Assembly: GCA_001803415.1 (NCBI GenBank)
Contig: MHDC01000014.1
Coordinates: forward strand, 1 to 40,659
Direction: 5' to 3'
From: Microgenomates group bacterium RBG_16_45_19
GTDB lineage: Bacteria; Patescibacteriota; Microgenomatia; UBA1400; RBG-16-45-19
Length of the DNA: 40,659 nt
Part shown: positions 30,950-39,700 of the stretch, piece by piece
Layout of the letters: the number at the start of each line of letters is the position of its first letter
How positions within the stretch are numbered: the stretch's first letter is position 1
The notes under the pieces: generated by a model
What the model saw: only the letters and a program-made list of their open reading frames with translations
Database searches by the model: none
Told to the model about the DNA's origin: nothing
Position numbers and translations under genes: made by a program

Positions 30950-32398
30950 CTATTCTCCCCAAAACCACCACATCAACCGCCAGTCGTTCAAATCAACCAG
31001 GCAGCCACCGGCTACGGACATCAAGCAATATTCGGTCCCGAAGTGGTTAAGCATCAACCGCCAATCGATAAAATCCATATCCCCGTCATGATCCAAATCC
31101 ACCATGGTTATCGCCGGCCGGGCATAATAATTTATCTCCCCCTCCAGAATCCGCTGGGATACCGGATTAAAATAGACCGCCTTGAGTTCCCGCATGATAC
31201 TGCTGGCAGTCGACCGATACCAATTTTGATACAAACATCCTTGAGGTAGGTCACTGCCGGCCAACCCCTCCCAGGCAGCCACCGGCCCTGGCTGGGGACT
31301 GCAATTGCGTTGGATCCCTCCCAAAGGCCCCTGGCCAAAGATGACGTACTCGTCCACCAGGTGACCTAAAACATGCCCCAACTCATGCACAAACACCGCC
31401 GGACCCTGCTGGCCGTTATAAGCCGTCACCACCGAAGTCGCCGAGCCGCCGTAATTGGGATTATTAACGATCACCACCACCACATCAGCCGGCGCCCCGG
31501 CACTATTCACCGCCTGCCACACTTTAGCTTCATCACACAAGATCAACCGGGGATTGGCGGGCAAGTATTGGCAACCCAAATCGATCTGATTATTAATCCG
31601 GTGGAACACCAGTTGATAACTTCTTGAGGCAAATGGTTCATACTTAACTAATTCATTGCTAAAACGCTGACTGTCACTCTGAAACTGCTGGTCAGTGTCA
31701 TAACCTGCCCCAATGAAAGTCAGATCAACCGTTTGCTCCGCCACCGGCAAAGCCCCAGCCGGTGCCAAGACTACCTCCCCGCTCCGCAATAACTGCTCCA
31801 AGCGGACTTGATTCGCCCCTTTGGTCTCAAAGTCCTTGGCTGGCTCGACTACCGCCACCTTCTCCAGTGGCCACCGCCCCCGGCTCTCTCCACTCATTGT
31901 CTCGACCGCCACCTCCGTGGCCTGAGTTAAGTCGGGTAACACCACCACCAGTCGTCCCTCGCTCGGGTTATAAGGCACGATCGTTTCTCCCTCCAGCGGG
32001 GGGGGGTCCAGAATCGCCTCCACTATCCCCACCTTTAAGCCATAAAGTTTGGCGCCGCTGGCATCCAGTAACAAAACCAAATGACTCCCGTCTTTGGCTG
32101 GAAAAGTGGGATAACCCTGTAACCGCCTCAAACCTGCCAACCGCCATGGATCCTGATGTTTAGGTCCATAAACCAGGGTGGCTTCGATCACTCCTTGAGG
32201 CGTATCGACTTTCTCTGCCTGGAGCGCCTCATCCGCCGTCAACCAGCTTTCGGCTGCCGGCGCCTCCTCGAGCGGCCGGGAGCGAATCCGCCGATCAGTC
32301 ACTCGATACCCCCAAGCCAGCATGGCCAATAAGGCCGTCGCCGCGACCACTAGACTCAATCCCATCCATGACCGGTATCGCTGTCTCATCTCCCTCAT
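30950..32398 (-). CDS. M64-type (IgA-peptidase-like) zinc metallopeptidase with dockerin-like tail
   Basis: The protein has 482 residues. An N-terminal membrane anchor (about 13-30) is followed by a beta-rich region and a metzincin-like catalytic domain with HELGHVLGHLVDEY (338-351: H338, E339, H342, D349), the M64 pattern. Just before it a VVVVIVNNPNYGGSA strand and TAYNGQ support the family. Four Cys residues near the active site may form disulfides. The C-terminus (about 432-478) has VDLDHDGDMDFIDWRLML and a second LNDWRLM unit, a dockerin-like calcium-binding pair. It should be a surface-anchored protease that cuts extracellular proteins. Confidence 0.82.
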   Translation of the reverse strand: MREMRQRYRSWMGLSLVVAATALLAMLAWGYRVTDRRIRSRPLEEAPAAESWLTADEALQAEKVDTPQGVIEATLVYGPKHQDPWRLAGLRRLQGYPTFPAKDGSHLVLLLDASGAKLYGLKVGIVEAILDPPPLEGETIVPYNPSEGRLVVVLPDLTQATEVAVETMSGESRGRWPLEKVAVVEPAKDFETKGANQVRLEQLLRSGEVVLAPAGALPVAEQTVDLTFIGAGYDTDQQFQSDSQRFSNELVKYEPFASRSYQLVFHRINNQIDLGCQYLPANPRLILCDEAKVWQAVNSAGAPADVVVVIVNNPNYGGSATSVVTAYNGQQGPAVFVHELGHVLGHLVDEYVIFGQGPLGGIQRNCSPQPGPVAAWEGLAGSDLPQGCLYQNWYRSTASSIMRELKAVYFNPVSQRILEGEINYYARPAITMVDLDHDGDMDFIDWRLMLNHFGTEYCLMSVAGGCLVDLNDWRLMWWFWGE

Positions 32399-32426
32399 TC
32401 CACCATAAATACCCTAAATTTGCTAC

Positions 32427-32455
32427 TTGATCTAAAGTCAGACTATATCTATAGT
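32427..32455 (+). promoter_or_regulatory. Promoter of the superoxide dismutase gene
   Basis: TTGATC (32427-32432) and TATAGT (32450-32455) are spaced by 17 nt. The ATG follows 8 nt later without a Shine-Dalgarno sequence, suggesting a leaderless message. This is the clearest full promoter in the window. The region is shared with the divergent M64 gene. Confidence 0.6.
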
Positions 32456-32463
32456 AGTACCCG

Positions 32464-33075
32464 ATGGCCTACACCTTACCCAAACTACCCTATCCCTATA
32501 ACGCTCTCGAACCCCACCTTGATGCCGCCACCATGGACATTCACCACACTAAGCATCACCAGACTTATGTCGATAAACTCAACGCCGCCTTGGAGAAATA
32601 TCCTGAGCTTCAAGCCCAAGCCGTCGAATCCCTTCTCAAAAACCTCGATACTCTTCCTGAAGCCATCCGCACTCCGGTCAGAAATCATGGCGGTGGCCAC
32701 ACCAATCATACCCTCTTCTGGACTAGCCTCACTCCTACTCAAGATTTGACACCTACTAGCGACCTGCTTCAAGCCCTTCATACTGCGTTTGGCAGCTTTG
32801 ATCAATTTAAGCAGCAATTCTCCGATGCCGCTGCCACCCATTTTGGTTCCGGTTGGGCCTGGTTAGCCTTAGACGCCAGCCAAACTTTAAAGATCTACTC
32901 TCTCCCCAACCAGGACTCTCCTCTTAGCCAAGGTCACCAACCGCTATTTGGCCTCGACGTTTGGGAACACGCCTACTATCTTAAATACCAGAACCGCCGC
33001 CCCGACTATATCGCCGCCATCTGGCACTGCCTTAATTGGCCCGAAATCGGCAAGCGTTTCCAAGCTAAGGTATAA
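32464..33075 (+). CDS. sodA: Superoxide dismutase, Fe/Mn family (Mn-type residues)
   Basis: This 203-residue enzyme converts superoxide to hydrogen peroxide and oxygen. Metal ligands are H27 (MDIHHTKHH), H82 (GGGHTNHTLFW), D165 and H169 (DVWEHAYYLKYQ). G77 and Q150 (NQDSPL) are the residues usual in Mn-type enzymes. It has no signal peptide, so it is cytoplasmic. The next gene starts 11 nt later. Oxygen defence is notable in a lineage usually taken to be a fermenting anaerobe. Confidence 0.95.
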   Translation: MAYTLPKLPYPYNALEPHLDAATMDIHHTKHHQTYVDKLNAALEKYPELQAQAVESLLKNLDTLPEAIRTPVRNHGGGHTNHTLFWTSLTPTQDLTPTSDLLQALHTAFGSFDQFKQQFSDAAATHFGSGWAWLALDASQTLKIYSLPNQDSPLSQGHQPLFGLDVWEHAYYLKYQNRRPDYIAAIWHCLNWPEIGKRFQAKV

Positions 33076-33086
33076 TCAACGGTATA

Positions 33087-33482
33087 ATGACTCGTTCTCT
33101 TATCACCGTTGTTAGTTTGGGCTTAATCCTAGCCGGTTGTACCGCCCCTGCTTCGCCCCCGGCCGAACCAACCGCCGCCCCTACTCAAGTCCTAAAGCCT
33201 CTGTCCACCGCCTCAGCCGATATCACTACCCAAATTTATAGCCTGGACGAAGTGGCTAAGCACCACACTCCCCAAGACTGCTGGTTAGTTATCCGGGGTA
33301 AAGTTTATGACGTCTCCGGCTTTGGCGAAGCCGGCCATCCGGGAAAAGTCGCCATCTACCAAGGCTGCGGCACTGATGCCACTACTCTCTTCGAAACCCG
33401 ACCCATGGGTTCGGGCACGCCTCACTCCGCTAATGCCAGAACAAAACTTGACGGTTTCTACCTAGGTGATCTGGCCCAATAA
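33087..33482 (+). CDS. Lipoprotein with cytochrome b5-like haem-binding domain
   Basis: The protein has 131 residues. A lipoprotein signal with lipobox LAGC (Cys18) is followed by a Pro/Ala/Thr-rich linker and a cytochrome b5-like domain (about 50-130): YSLDEVAKHH, DCWLVIRGKVYDVS, then AGHPGK with H84 and a second His, H113, in TPHSANA, the expected axial haem ligands. It would be an anchored external haem protein for electron transfer. TATAAT at 33071-33076 overlaps the end of sodA, 10 nt before the ATG, so it may be read from its own leaderless transcript and also with sodA. Its 3' end overlaps the convergent phosphatase gene by 25 nt. Confidence 0.88.
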   Translation: MTRSLITVVSLGLILAGCTAPASPPAEPTAAPTQVLKPLSTASADITTQIYSLDEVAKHHTPQDCWLVIRGKVYDVSGFGEAGHPGKVAIYQGCGTDATTLFETRPMGSGTPHSANARTKLDGFYLGDLAQ

Positions 33483-33907
33483 GTTTCAAACTTCTCGATT
33501 CGACGCTTGATATACCAGATATAAGGATCAGCTTCCGGCCTTTGTCGGTCGATCAGTTTCATCGCTTCCTCGGCCGAATAACCCAAGCCAATCAGAATGG
33601 CTGCTGCCATGGCTATGCTCCGGTGCCGGCCGAATTTGCAGTAAACCAGCACCTTTCCACCCCGGTCCATTATCCTCAAGGCGACCGCCACCCCTTTGGC
33701 CAAAGTCCTCATCGGTATCGGTAGTAAAAAGAAATCAAAAGTGGCTAATCTAAGATATCCCAGGCGCGTCGCCTGATATTCTTTGGCTTTGGTTTCATGC
33801 AGCATGGAGATCACCAGGGTGATTCCCAACTGCTGCAGCTGTTTCAGCTCTGACTTATCCGGTTTTGACCCTAAATACAGGTTTTCCCTGACTGCCGCAA
33901 TATCCAT
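33458..33907 (-). CDS. Dual-specificity/tyrosine phosphatase (CX5R)
   Basis: This small cytoplasmic enzyme of 149 residues begins with a DSP-like ENLYLGS. The phosphate-binding loop is C90-KFGRH-R96-S within VLVYCKFGRHRS, preceded by Tyr where most family members have His. D58 (in FDFF) could be the general acid. A C-terminal EEAMKLIDRQRP helix is typical. It removes phosphate from Tyr/Ser/Thr or another small phospho-substrate. CATAAT (33914-33919) lies 6 nt before the ATG, again leaderless. Confidence 0.85.
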   Translation of the reverse strand: MDIAAVRENLYLGSKPDKSELKQLQQLGITLVISMLHETKAKEYQATRLGYLRLATFDFFLLPIPMRTLAKGVAVALRIMDRGGKVLVYCKFGRHRSIAMAAAILIGLGYSAEEAMKLIDRQRPEADPYIWYIKRRIEKFETYWARSPR

Positions 33908-33997
33908 ATCCCCATTATGACATAAACTCTTTAGCTGACAGGTATTTATATATTACTTATGATTTATATAGTTATCGATACGAATATAATACTGATA

Positions 33998-34020
33998 TTA
34001 AATATCATAAAGATATTTAA
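33998..34020. repeat. Perfect 9-bp inverted repeat between divergent genes
   Basis: The arms TTAAATATC and GATATTTAA are separated by 5 nt in an AT-rich divergent intergenic region. It is a candidate operator for the phosphatase or the ligase-like gene. Confidence 0.5.
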
Positions 34021-34080
34021 CATAATGTAATAATGCAAACTAAATCTTAAGAACTCAGCCTGTCCAGCCAATTGTCCATC

Positions 34081-34110
34081 TTGACGACTGGAACCTAGCC
34101 AGGGCATACT
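34081..34110 (+). promoter_or_regulatory. Promoter of the ligase-like gene
   Basis: TTGACG (34081-34086) and CATACT (34105-34110) are spaced by 18 nt. The ATG at 34121 is 10 nt downstream of the -10 and lacks a Shine-Dalgarno sequence. Confidence 0.5.
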
Positions 34111-34120
34111 GATCCCCGCT

Positions 34121-36220
34121 ATGTTAAATCGTCTCGCCAAACTCAATCACAGCCTTATATATATAGTAGTCTTAATCTACCTCTTTCTTTTCCCCCTCTT
34201 CTTCCTCCCCTTTACCGCTAACTTTTTTGACACCAATAAACTGCTCTTAACTATAGTCATGGCTGCCCTTTGTCTCATCCTCTGGGGGGTGGACATTATC
34301 AGCCACAAGGCCTTGCGCTTGACTATTTCCCCTTTCACCCTCCCCTTAATTGTCATCGCCTTGGCCGTCTTGGCCTCCACCTTCTTCACCGCCAACAAGG
34401 TTGAAGCCTTCATGGGTCGCGGTACTTTTTTACCGGCTTTAATCCTGATCGCCGTCATTATTCCCTTTCTCATTCACGCCAAGAAATTTCTCGAACACGC
34501 CCTCTATGCCTTGATCGCCTCAGGTGTCGTCCTCAGCTTAATCAGTATCTTCCAAAGTCTAGGTTATGGTCCGTCCAAACTCTTAAACCGCATCTTTAGT
34601 CTGACTATCCCGGACACCCTAGCTTTTACCCCCGCCGGCTCTCCCCTGGCCTTGATTGTCTTTTTAGCCATTCTCATCCTGATTGCCATTATCTTGGGTA
34701 TGAGCCACAAACACCTGTTTGCCCGAATCAGCCTCCTCGTCATCTCAGCCCTGATGGGTGCCAGCCTAATTCTGCTCTTAGTCTACTCCTGGCCTGGCAA
34801 AACCACTGCTCCGGTTTTCTTACCTCTGGAACACGGCTACGTCATCGCTCTGGAATCATTAAAAACTCCTCGGACCGCCCTCATCGGTTTTGGGCCAGAA
34901 TCCTACGTTGTCGCTTATAACACTACCCGCCCGGCCCGCATCAACTTGACTCCTCTCTGGAATGTCCGCTTCAGCAACGGTTCCAACGAACTCTTCCAGA
35001 TCATCACCACCCTGGGAGTAGTCGGTTTATTCGCTTGGGTGATCTTGACCGTGGTCAGTTTGAAAACCGCCAAGATCCCGGCCAAACAACCCCTGGGTAA
35101 TGTCATCAAGTTTACCGCGCTAACCCTCCTCTTTCTCATGATCCTCGTTCCCGGTACTTATCTATACCTCTTCTTAACTCTAATTATGTTTCTGTTTTGG
35201 TCGCTCTATCTCAAGTTTTACCATCCCGATCAAGTGAAGACCATCAACGCCGCTTTGGGAGGTATTAGCTTGGTCCGCTCAGGTACCGCCGAGCCCCAAG
35301 AAAGAAACCTCTCACTGCTCCCCTTCCTCACCGCCCTACCATTATGGGTCATCGCCGGTGCCCTGCTCACTCTAACTAGCCAAGCCTACAGCGGTGAGGT
35401 CTATTTTCGGCAAGCCTTAGTCGCCTTAGCTAAAAATCAGGGTATCGAAACCTATAATCTGGAACGTCAAGCCATTACCAAGAACCCCTACGTCACTGCC
35501 TATCGCCGGGCTTATGCCGCCACCAACCTCGCTCTCGCCAACTCCATCGCTGCCAAAGAAAATCTGACCGACCAGGACCGGCAAAATGTGACCCAACTTA
35601 TCCAACAAGCTATCCGGGAAGGCAAGGTGGCCGCCTCCCTCGACCAAGCCAACGCGGCCAACTGGGAAAACTTGACCACTATTTATAAAAGCCTGATCAA
35701 CGTGGCTCAAAATGCCGATTCCTGGACCATCGCCGCCCTGGCTCAAGCCATTAGAAATGACCCCCTGAACCCTCGGCTTCGCTTAGACTTGGGCGGCGTC
35801 TACTATTCTTTAGGTCAATACGACCAAGCCATTCGTTTTTACCAACAAGCCGCCGAACTCAAACCCGACTGGGCTAATGCCTACTACAACCTCGCCGCCG
35901 CCCATAAGCAGAAAAAGGAACCGGCCCAAGCCTACGACTACTTGGTAGTGACCATTCGCTATCTCGACCCTACCTCCGCTGACTACGCCAAAGTCCAAGA
36001 CGAGCTCAAAGTTTTAGCCGATGAATTGAACTTGGACCAAGCCGACCAAACCGTCACCTCACCGCCGCAAAGTGATTTGACTGTCCCCTCACCCGCCCTC
36101 ACTCCTAATCCCACCCAAAGTGTGGCTTTACCCGAAGAAGCCGCTCTTGAAAACAACAATCAGCCGCTGCCAACCACTGCTCCCCTGGAAACTCCACCCT
36201 CCCCAACCTCAACTCCTTAA
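34121..36220 (+). CDS. O-antigen ligase/polymerase-like membrane protein with TPR domain
   Basis: The protein has 699 residues. About eleven membrane helices fill the first 420 residues. A large external loop (about 230-290) contains an IGFGPESYVVAYN and a VRFSNGSNELFQI stretch, as in Wzy/WaaL-type proteins that join glycan to glycan, lipid or protein. Residues about 550-625 form TPR repeats (YYSLGQYDQAIRFYQQAAELKPDWANAYYNLA). The C-terminus is Pro/Thr/Ser-rich. The glycan cassette at 6-12 kb may supply its substrate. TPR-tailed ligases in other bacteria transfer glycans to proteins, which would fit a glycosylated surface layer; that is inference. Confidence 0.8.
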   Translation: MLNRLAKLNHSLIYIVVLIYLFLFPLFFLPFTANFFDTNKLLLTIVMAALCLILWGVDIISHKALRLTISPFTLPLIVIALAVLASTFFTANKVEAFMGRGTFLPALILIAVIIPFLIHAKKFLEHALYALIASGVVLSLISIFQSLGYGPSKLLNRIFSLTIPDTLAFTPAGSPLALIVFLAILILIAIILGMSHKHLFARISLLVISALMGASLILLLVYSWPGKTTAPVFLPLEHGYVIALESLKTPRTALIGFGPESYVVAYNTTRPARINLTPLWNVRFSNGSNELFQIITTLGVVGLFAWVILTVVSLKTAKIPAKQPLGNVIKFTALTLLFLMILVPGTYLYLFLTLIMFLFWSLYLKFYHPDQVKTINAALGGISLVRSGTAEPQERNLSLLPFLTALPLWVIAGALLTLTSQAYSGEVYFRQALVALAKNQGIETYNLERQAITKNPYVTAYRRAYAATNLALANSIAAKENLTDQDRQNVTQLIQQAIREGKVAASLDQANAANWENLTTIYKSLINVAQNADSWTIAALAQAIRNDPLNPRLRLDLGGVYYSLGQYDQAIRFYQQAAELKPDWANAYYNLAAAHKQKKEPAQAYDYLVVTIRYLDPTSADYAKVQDELKVLADELNLDQADQTVTSPPQSDLTVPSPALTPNPTQSVALPEEAALENNNQPLPTTAPLETPPSPTSTP

Positions 36221-36227
36221 GGGAAAA

Positions 36228-36260
36228 GCCGTTTTTGGCCTAAATGAAACGGCCGATTTT
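36228..36260 (+). terminator. Intrinsic terminator, possibly bidirectional
   Basis: A 7-bp stem GCCGTTT/AAACGGC with a 12-nt loop is followed by a T-run (36257-36260). AAAA precedes the left arm. It lies between the convergent ligase-like and zinc-ribbon genes. Confidence 0.65.
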
Positions 36261-36273
36261 CTCCCCACGTCTC

Positions 36274-36459
36274 TCAAAAATCTGCGGCCTGCTTGGTTCG
36301 ACCCCGAAATTGATCCTGACTCCCCGCTTTATACTTCCCTCGGCAAATCTGACAATACTGAGGCTGCTTTAAACCTTTGCTTTGATAAAAGCTTTGTTCT
36401 TCCGCCGACCAGACAAATTCCTTACCGCAATCCTCACACCGCAGCGTCAAATCAATCAT
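36274..36459 (-). CDS. Small zinc-ribbon protein
   Basis: The protein has 61 residues. C8-x2-C11 (RCEDCGKEF) and C36-x2-C39 (YCQICRGKYK) form a four-Cys zinc site, with the conserved VWSAEEQSFYQSKGL between them. This family is small and widespread in bacteria, with unknown function. I chose ATG 36459: the open frame extends upstream into the tRNA gene and is not family-like there. The tRNA-Ala gene is 23 nt upstream on the same strand, so they may share a transcript. Confidence 0.82.
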   Translation of the reverse strand: MIDLTLRCEDCGKEFVWSAEEQSFYQSKGLKQPQYCQICRGKYKAGSQDQFRGRTKQAADF

Positions 36460-36482
36460 AGTTACTCGCCTCGCTATCAGGG

Positions 36483-36555
<73 letters not shown>

Positions 36556-36575
36556 CTTGTCTAATCGCGCAGGTT

Positions 36576-36605
36576 ATTATAGCGGCAACGCCGGCTTAAC
36601 TTCAA
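36576..36605 (-). promoter_or_regulatory. Promoter of tRNA-Ala (GGC)
   Basis: On the minus strand TTGAAG (36600-36605) and TATAAT (36576-36581) are spaced by 18 nt. The mature tRNA begins 20 nt after the -10. Confidence 0.5.
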
Positions 36606-36737
36606 CCACCAGGCTTTAGCTTGACCAATTCGAACACTATTAATATTCAGACCAGCCACGTTCACTTTCACCAATCTAAAGAATTATCCCACCACATCAC
36701 AACAAATATTACTCAAAAACGATGAAATATACCTTCT

Positions 36738-39700
36738 CTAAGGGCCAGGCCATGATTCAAATACGGCTTCATCTACCTTCTGCGGCAACTCCTGTTTCCA
36801 GTTAAACACCGGGTACCTTAAGTCATCGGGGGCATACAACAAGAAATCCGGCCGGTAGGTCATCAGTTCGGCCGGATTAGCGTTATTAGTCAAACTCCGG
36901 CCAAAACTGACTCCGCTCCAGCCGACAAACACCCCTTCCCCGTTAAAGGGGCGTAGACTCGGATCAGCTTCAAAGTTCAAGCTCTCATCGGCCACATAGA
37001 TGCCTTGAGCCATCAAGGCCTCTCCCGAAATGATGATATTACCGCTGGCGATGATCATCAAGAAGCCCCTGGGCGCCACCGTCAATCGCGGCGCCTCAAT
37101 CAGGACATCACCATTAACCAAGATGATATAAGCCTGGTTAGCGGCCACGTCATCACTCCCGCCCCAATCACCGATAATCAACTCCCCCTCATAAACAAAG
37201 ACTCCAGGTATCCGGGCCGTGGCCGATACCCCCAGGGGTTTATTACCCGTTCCGGAAAAATCATCCGAAACCCAAGGCGTCACCGGTATATTTAAAAGTT
37301 CCCTAAACAATTCAAAATCTTCCCGCCTCTGGTTAGTCGGACCGGTCTCATAAGCCGAATGTGCCACCCAGTTAAACAGTTGACTCGGATAACCTTCGGA
37401 GAAAAAGCCGGCTCCCAGACTGGGATCAGCCAGACTCCGGTTCAAGAGGATCCCTGAATCCATGATCACTCCGCTGACTAAGGATAAAGCTTCACCGGTG
37501 GGCAAGGCGCTGGTGACGCTGACCCCACCACCTGCCTGGTTGGCCCCCACATCTCCACCTCTGGTTTGCCACCAATAAGGCCGCATCAAGTAATAATCCC
37601 TGACTATGGCCGCCCCATTGGTCATCACCTGCAAGTGATAACGACACCCTCCCGGGCAATTACAGCCATATTGGCTGGTATCTGCAATCACCAATCTCAA
37701 ATCTGCCCCCTGGTCCAACAATTGCGGCTCAGCAAAGGCATAAGAGCCGTCAGCGTTAACAGTTGTCGTCACCGTCCGAGCTAAACTGCTAAATTCCACC
37801 ACTGAACCAGCCCCTGGCTGGACGGGCACTCCCATGCCGTTACAAACTGCTCCCGATCCCGCCCCTAAATAAACATTACCGGAAATTAGCGACGGTTGAG
37901 GAATCGTAATTGACTGATTTACCCGGAGGCAGACATCGTTCAAGTTGACCTGGCGGGTTACTAAATTGGCGCTGACGGCAATATTGTCGCTCTGGCCGGC
38001 ACTGCCCACGGCGGTGAAAAGAGCTGAGTATTCACCCAAATTATCCTGGCCGTAAGGTGCAAACTCAGCAATCGGCGGCTCATAGGTTTGACTGGCGCCT
38101 AACACCGGCGTGTTATCCAGCACTCCGGTGGCTGGACTAAAGACACCATCATGTTGTGGGTCAAATAAAGTACTAAAGCGGTTATCGACAATCAGCCGAT
38201 TCCAATAATCTACCAGTTTAGCCTTAAGTTCGAAGCTACCGCCCTCGTAAACACTACTGGCCACAAGGGGTCGGGCTTGGCAGTAAGGGCGGCTGAAAAA
38301 CTCGACCGAACACCTAGCCACCGGATAAGATACCGGCCGGCTGGGTAATTGGACATAACCACCCAACTGGACATTCAATAACAGTGGTCGGCTCTCCATG
38401 CCCACTGATCGATCTTGGATATAAACATCATCGTAGGCCAAAACCATGGTTCCCTCCCGTCTCGGCCCCAAGCTGGCCCGATAGGGATCGTAATAGCGCA
38501 AAGCTCGGGAACCAGCCGGACAATCAGCTGCATCTATAAACACCAGCTCCCGATGTGGCCCGGGATTACCATCATTTAGATTGCTGTCAATCATCGACAA
38601 TTGGGGCTGAAATTGGCTCGTATCCACACACACGGCTTTGGGCACGTCGCAATTGGGGTAACCGGGCATCGAGGGATTACAGGGATTTTGATTATCATCG
38701 TTGTAAAGGAGAAAATAGAAATCATCTGCCGGCTCGGTAGCCCGAATATTCACCCTAATATAGTCATTAAAATCAAAGCCGTTAGGGTCATCCGGTAAAC
38801 CACCGGGATTAGCCACGTTGATAATTTGGGTCGGGACTTGATGGCCATTAGGCAAGAGTTGTGGCCCTCTGGGACTGGTTAAGTAGCCACCGGCTCCCTC
38901 ACAAGCATCCGGTCTGGCAGTACACGGAAACCAGTGGACGATAACATTTGCCTCGCAGGTACCGCCGTTATTGGGAATCTGCCAATTATTCAACTGGTTG
39001 GATCCCGGTGCTAAGGCCGTCGGGTTATTGGCTGTCACCGACCCCCGGTAATTATCCAAGCTGCCACCACTTAAACGGACCCTGACATCGGTGCATGGTA
39101 CCGGACTATTCGGTCCTTCAAAACAGTAGCTCAACCGGGCATCATTACAAGAAGGTAATACCTGCTGGTTAACCGTGTTCCACGGCCATGACGCCAGCGG
39201 CGGCACCCATTGCACCGTAAATTGACTACCGTACTGGGGGTAATTACCGACTTGGGCTCCCCCAAATGATACCGGCCAGTTGACTCGGCCGTCATTACTC
39301 GGCATCTCCCGCCAAACCGCGGGCGCGTTATCCGAACTGGCGTCGTAAATCACTTTCTTGACGTTGACATGGCAGTTTACCGCCGGCACCGCCGAGTAAT
39401 TGCAGGTTTTCAGATTCCCATTATTATCAGCGTAACCCACGCAAGCCCCGGCTCGAAAATTATTACAGACATTGGCTGCATCTAAGCAGGTTGCGCTGAA
39501 TCCATAAGTTTGACAATCCACCATTCGGTCGGTGGTGCAATAGTTATGAGCCGTACAACTATAACCGGTACCGGCACAATCCAGATCACTCAGACACGGC
39601 CGGCCAAAGGGATCGTCGGTCCCGCAAGTATGAATGGTATTGAGCGTGCCGCAGGTAATATTACCCCAACATGACTGAGCCGACACCGGTGGCGCTAGTC

